Positions 59,998 through 64,000 of a DNA stretch of 64,000 nucleotides are shown here, one piece after another. The notes beneath the pieces are model-generated. The model did no database searches. It worked only from the letters and a program-made list of their open reading frames with translations, and was not told the origin of the DNA. Each line of letters opens with the position of its first letter. Position 1 is the stretch's first letter. The translations under genes and the position numbers were made by a program. The stretch covers positions 149,419,980 through 149,483,979 of the forward strand of contig CM038050.1 of the NCBI GenBank assembly GCA_021397845.1, read 5' to 3'. The stretch comes from Areca catechu (lineage: Eukaryota > Streptophyta > Magnoliopsida > Arecales > Arecaceae).

Positions 59998-60930
59998 TAT
60001 TACAGACAAATCACCCTTCGCTAGGCGTGGCAACGCCTGAGGGTCTTCTGGTCTTCTTCGGCGAGGGTGGAGAGTTGCTCCAGGCACCTCTTGGGTGGAG
60101 GCCTGTAAGAACAATATCCCTTGATTGGCAATTACCAGTGGGGGACTTTCTGATGCTCAAGTTAGTGAAGGGAGTTTGGACAATAGCAATCGAAGTTGAG
60201 AGCTATGGCAAGAAAAAAAATGCCCAAATGAGCTTGTAGAGAGGGGTGTGAAGACGTACCTTTCAGGGATCCCCTCATATCAATTTATAGAGTTACATGA
60301 AGTAATAGAATGCCATTTGGAAGGTGTCTTCCTCTGACATGTGCAACGACATTTATTGGGATGTTGGGATCTTGTCCTCTATAATCATTTTTGTTAGCCT
60401 TTTCCTATTAAGATGGTAGCTTTTGTTGAGACCTTATCTGTCATGATCTTTGCTGGGATAGCCGCAACTTGTTGGCCCAGCTTGCTTCGTGCCGATAAAG
60501 AAAGGATGGATGCTAAGCCTACCTACTCAGTAGATGTGTGGAGGGATGCTATAAGTCAGGCCCAACCATCACTCATAGCTCCTTGGGCTTTGATGCCAAA
60601 CTTGCTCAGGGTAGTTGCTACTTGGTTGTGCAGTCATGATTGCTGCTTCATGGTTGCTCGACTATAGCTGTCAATCAAGCCCAAATAGGAAGTTGGTGCT
60701 AGGTAAGTAGATGGTATTGAATAAGTGCTCAATCTGGAGGCTTACAGCTATTCGATTGTGGATGTTTTCTTCTTGGTTAGTGCAATAGTCGGTACAAGTA
60801 GACACTTGCCCATACATTTCTCGAGATTAGGTTGCTCTAGTCATCAAAAGTTCTTTTCCATACTTGGTCATCCACCATTGCTCTAGCTTAGTTATTGATC
60901 TGATCGAGGCCGAATCTGATAGCCACAACA
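59998..60930 (-). repeat. 5' LTR of gypsy element G (933 bp)
   Basis: Pairs with 8487-10736 without the hAT. Minus-strand TATA-like TATAAATT at 60282-60289, the same place as at 8751. Ends agccacaaca. Confidence 0.8.
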
Positions 60931-61949
60931 TTCTTAAAAATCCTTTAAAAATTCTAAAAAAGAATTTTAGGATAATTATGTGATCCCACCTCATAATACA
61001 GAAATATACATTCAACTTTAACCCTTAAACTTAAATAGTGGAATATATATTTTTGAAATGTCAGATAAAAATCTACAATTTTACCAAACTTTCAGAAGAG
61101 TCTATGTAATTTAATAAAAGAATTTAAGCTTCGGTATTCATGAATATCAAAACCATCTTTAGTGTTGTAAGGCATGAAGGATGGACACATTTAGTAGCAA
61201 AAACCACATCACTGATATTTTTTTCATGGGCAATATCCAAGAATTGGAGTTACATATGCAAATACATTTGAGTGGTCAACAGAAAAAAAGTTTCTCATTA
61301 AGTTTGGAATTCAAGAACAAAGCCTAATTATTGGGGCCCATCGACAACTGTAAAATAAAGACCTCAAGCTTGAGTCTGGGGAGATTTTGGGATATGGGTG
61401 GCATTGCTTAACTTAGTTAACTTGTTTAACTTGATTCAACCAAATGTAAATCATGTTAGGTTATTTATTTAATAAATAATTATACATTTTAATTTTTGAC
61501 TTGCTTGATAAAAATGTTAGATTTACATTGATAAATTTTTGATCTTTCCTGTATCAAATCTTAAGCGACTCAATTTGACCCAACCCAATCTAATTGCCAT
61601 CTCTATTTTTGGATCATCCTTTCCTACATGAATTAGCATTTACTCGCATCCCTCACAAAAGCAAAACTTCTAATTTGGTCTAGTCATGAAAATGTTCTTC
61701 TACAAGTCATATTTTAGAAAATACATCATGTTGTTAGGGCTTGTTTAGTATTGTTATTGTTTTTATATTTTTCCTTCAATATGCATAGGTGAAATAGCAC
61801 ACGGAGATTAGTATTGAAAATAATATTTGTACAGAGATCTAGCTATATCTATTTTTATTTCCTCTTTTCTAAAAATAATAAATGTTTACTTTTGAAAGCT
61901 CTAAAGATTTTTTAAACAATTAAAAGAAAAGTATTCATCAAATATATTT
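60931..61949. other. AT-rich intergenic DNA, nothing recognised
   Basis: No ORF over 62 codons, no LTR end, TIR or RNA gene that I can see. A sharp rise in GC content at about 61950 marks the start of element I. This is the only kilobase in the window without visible repeat structure. Confidence 0.6.
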
Positions 61950-62167
61950 TTTGGGTCCAATCGCGATGTGGCGGGATCGCTGACATGGGATAACCGGCAG
62001 GAGCAACGTCAAAGGAAGATGCCGTGTTGGAGTGCCCCCGCCGGAAACCCCGGCTCGAGTCACTAACCCCTGTCTTGCAGGTCCAGGAGCGGAGGATCAC
62101 CAGGCAGTGAAGGGAGCGCACTCCGGCACCGGCAGCAGCTAGGGCCATGGCTATCCTGGTGGCAACA
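61950..62167 (+). repeat. 5' LTR of element I, probably only its 3' end
   Basis: Ends ctatcctggtggcaaca, followed by the PBS at 62171. The left limit is set by the change from AT-rich to GC-rich sequence near 61950 and is uncertain; no TG start or TATA box was found. Confidence 0.45.
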
Positions 62168-62170
62168 AAT

Positions 62171-62187
62171 TGGCGCGCTAGGAAGGG
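62171..62187 (+). promoter_or_regulatory. Primer-binding site of element I
   Basis: TTGGCGCGCTAGGAAGG three bases after the LTR. The same TTGGCGC/TTGGTGC start is used by G and H. Confidence 0.7.
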
Positions 62188-62880
62188 GGAGCCTGAGTCA
62201 AGCCCTCCACCTCTTTACAGATTGACACTCCACGGAAGAATGGTGACGACACAAGCAAGCTCAGGAGGTCTCCACCAGCAGTGCAAGGGGCTCCCCTTCC
62301 CAAGGGCACCTACGTCACCTTCTCCGTCTCCTCCGGTAGAGGGGTCTGCTGACGAAGCCATCAGGCATGTAGCGAAAAGGCGCCTGGAGAAACATGAGCG
62401 TGGGCTAGCGGAGTCCTCCCACTGGTTCGCCAGTATGCAAGGCTCAACCAGCGAGACAGTGGACTACAACACCCACTACTATTGAAGCCCTTCATCGGTC
62501 ATGGCGAGACGAAGTATTATCGCCTTCACCGCGATCACGGCCATGACATCGAAGAATGTCGCAGCCCCAAGTAGGAAATCGAGAAACTCCTCAAGAGAGC
62601 CTACCTCCAAAGGTTTGCGGAGGGGGGGCAGACCTCAAGTGGGGTCCAGGTGCTCGCCGCTCTCCCACCAGCTCCAACCTTCGACAGCTGCCCCATCGTG
62701 AAGCCGGTGGGCGTGTTCACCTGGGGAGCCACGTGTGCATCCAAGAGGACCCGGGGGGCAGGGGACCTCGAGAATGTATTCCCCACTGTACAGGAAGGAG
62801 AAAGCGAGGAAGAAAGGCAAATAAAGATGCCACGGTCATCAGGATGATGATCGCGAACCACCCTAGAAAAGTGCACCACA
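62188..62880 (+). pseudogene. Gag remnant of element I
   Basis: An open stretch to 62485 is proline/serine-rich with no clear match except a charged AKRRLEKHERGL segment. Then, in another frame from 62498, comes the knuckle region TKYYRLHRDHGHDIEEC, a TAG, and EIEKLLKRAYLQRFAEGG, typical of the C-terminal gag of this gypsy lineage. The capsid part is deleted. Confidence 0.7.
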
Positions 62881-63020
62881 GTCGATAACGGAAGCCCCGC
62901 AGATGTGCTTCCTTATGATGCCCCCTCCAAGAGCACCACTATGACAGCTTTTGTTATCGACGGGCTTCCTACGGCTTACAACGTCGTCCTGAGATTGACT
63001 TAGGCCCAACCCGCTTAGCG
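62880..63020 (+). pseudogene. Protease remnant of element I
   Basis: VDNGSPADVLPYDA is the retropepsin active-site region with a small change. It is joined directly to TTMTAFVIDGLPTAYNVVLR, the segment that normally follows about 60 codons later, so an internal deletion is visible. It stops at a TAG. Confidence 0.7.
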
Positions 63021-63084
63021 CCGGCCCCAATAAAACTCGCCGACAATGAGTAGCCCCGGTGCTACAGTGCCCGGGTTTGGCCAA

Positions 63085-63290
63085 GAACCTTTGGGCCCAA
63101 AAATCTGGTGCCGCACCGGGCAGAGGCGAATCAGTCTCGAGAATGCGGCAAACTCCTACCAAACTGGGAAGGTCCCTACAAGGCGGCTGAAGCCCAATCA
63201 CGAGGGGCTTACCACCTCGAAGATCTCGACGGAGTCAGGCTCCCCCGGATGTGGAGTGCCTGCGGTCCGCAAAGATGCCACCTATGATGT
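63085..63290 (+). pseudogene. Integrase C-terminus of element I
   Basis: CGKLLPNWEGPYKAAEA, then GAYHLEDLDGVRLPRMWSA is the conserved end of the gypsy polyprotein. It follows the protease scrap within 100 bases, so RT, RNase H and the integrase core were lost in one or more deletions. Confidence 0.75.
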
Positions 63291-63362
63291 AAGGTCTCTT
63301 ATCGATAACAATGATAATGACTTTTTCCTTGCATGAGTATCTATATATCTTGCAGGGAACAA

Positions 63363-64000
63363 TCTCAAAGCATCCCCGAGCCCAGCTCCAGGATGCCAAT
63401 CCAAGACTGGAGCTCAGATCTCCGGCCAAGGGACCTTCGAGCCATGTCGCTCTCAACCTCGAACATCCCAGCTCCAGGATGTCAAGGGATATTCGAGCCA
63501 TGTAGCTCGCAATCATCAACATCCCCGAGCCTAGCTCCAGGACATCAAGGAATCTTTGAGCCACGCCGCACTCAATCTCAAAGCATCCCCGAGCCCAACT
63601 CCAGGATGCCAATCCAAGACCGCAGCTCAGATCTCTGGCCAAGGGACCTTCGAGCCATGCTACTCTCAACCTCGAACGTCCCCGAGCCCAGCTCCAGGAC
63701 GTCAAGGGGTATTCAAGCCATGTAGCTCGCAATCATCAACGTCCCCGAGCTTAGCTCCAGGATGTCAAGGAATCCTCGAGCCAAGCCGCTCTCAATCTTA
63801 AAGCATCCTCGAGCCCAGCTCCAGGATGCCAATCTAAGACCAGAGCTCAGATCTCTGGCCAAGGGATCACTGAGCCAAGCCGCTCTCAATCTTAAAGCAT
63901 CCTCGAGCCCAGCTCCAGAATGCCAATCCAAGATCGAAACTCAGATCTTCGGCCAAGGGATCACCGAGCCAAGCCACTCTCAATCTCAAAGCATCCCCGA
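63363..64000 (+). repeat. Higher-order tandem array in the 3' region of element I
   Basis: Modules share a cccgagcccagctccaggat core. Two complete three-module units of 213 and 220 bases start at 63363 and 63576; two single-module units of 94 bases start at 63796 and 63890; another begins at 63984. Long open frames on both strands here are repeat artefacts. Confidence 0.9.

Larger units (their letters stand above)
8487..60930 (-). mobile_element. Ty3/gypsy element G, outermost host of the nest, coding region mostly lost
   Basis: Two homologous LTRs, 8487-10736 (920 bp without the hAT) and 59998-60930 (933 bp), share TGTTGCaaataaatc/TATTACagacaaatc starts and ctacaaca/ccacaaca ends. They face internal sequence that survives as 10737-11223, 34186-34828 and 57701-59997. 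On the minus strand the order is LTR, primer-binding site, a gag-like start, an RT scrap at 59345-59190, two minisatellite arrays, a purine tract (gaagtgggggata) and the second LTR. Internal sequence totals only about 3.4 kb, so most of pol is missing. The expected 5 bp TSD is not visible (agact versus ttctt), which fits great age. Confidence 0.75.
61950..64000 (+). mobile_element. Ty3/gypsy element I, internally deleted, runs off the window
   Basis: LTR end, PBS, short gag piece, protease piece, integrase C-terminus and a tandem array follow one another in 2 kb where a full element needs 8-12 kb. RT, RNase H and most of integrase are absent. Protein pieces match the lineage of G and H. GC content is well above the neighbours. 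Its 3' LTR lies beyond the window. Confidence 0.75.

Noticed and set aside
60931..61949. Host gene in the repeat-free kilobase
   Set aside because: No open frame of useful length, no exon-like composition and no homology that I recognise.
63311..64000. Proline/serine-rich open frames of 64-130 codons
   Set aside because: Produced by the tandem array with a unit length that happens to stay open; no start context or homology.

Overview
The window looks like plant nuclear DNA made almost entirely of nested transposable elements. I saw no host protein gene, no tRNA or rRNA gene and no bacterial-style operon. The mix of long-LTR Ty1/copia elements, Sirevirus-type copia elements with a third ORF, tandem-repeat-bearing Ty3/gypsy elements and a hAT element points to a large-genome flowering plant. 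A monocot such as a palm is possible, but that is a guess.

Layout. 1-2561: 3' part of a copia element (A, +), inserted in a decayed gypsy element (H, -, 2562-7060). 7061-8486: old diverged repeats. 8487-60930: one very old gypsy element (G, -), about 3.4 kb of internal sequence now spread over 50 kb by later insertions. Its left LTR holds a hAT element (9109-10430). Its internal minisatellite was hit twice. First hit: F (Sirevirus-type solo LTR, 11224-34185), which contains D (Sirevirus, -, 11352-33403), which contains E (Sirevirus, +, 17041-27984). Second hit: B (copia, -, 34829-57700), with J (solo LTR, 35423-36207) in its left LTR and C (copia, +, 44798-56634) in its right LTR; C's 5' LTR contains K (solo LTR, 46240-47961). 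60931-61949: AT-rich sequence with nothing recognisable. 61950-64000: an internally deleted gypsy element (I, +) ending in a higher-order tandem array.

Target-site duplications (TSDs) can be read directly for hAT (8 bp GTTGTGTA), D (AATTC), E (GTGAT), B (CCATC), J (ATAAG), K (TTTTA) and C (CAGTA/CGGTA). The order of events is therefore well supported: G, then F, D, E on one side and G, then B, C, K on the other.

None of the elements looks coding-competent. E is the youngest (its LTRs differ by about 20 substitutions in 1.45 kb by eye) and nearly intact: gag, pol and an env-like ORF carry a few single-base breaks. The most interesting signals are in the three Sirevirus-type elements. Each family's own LTR GTCGAC-type motif array recurs between pol and the env-like ORF. 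A U5 hairpin near the LTR end is kept by compensatory changes. An inverted repeat brackets the polypurine tract and LTR start. The env-like protein starts with a basic, NLS-like segment rather than a signal peptide.
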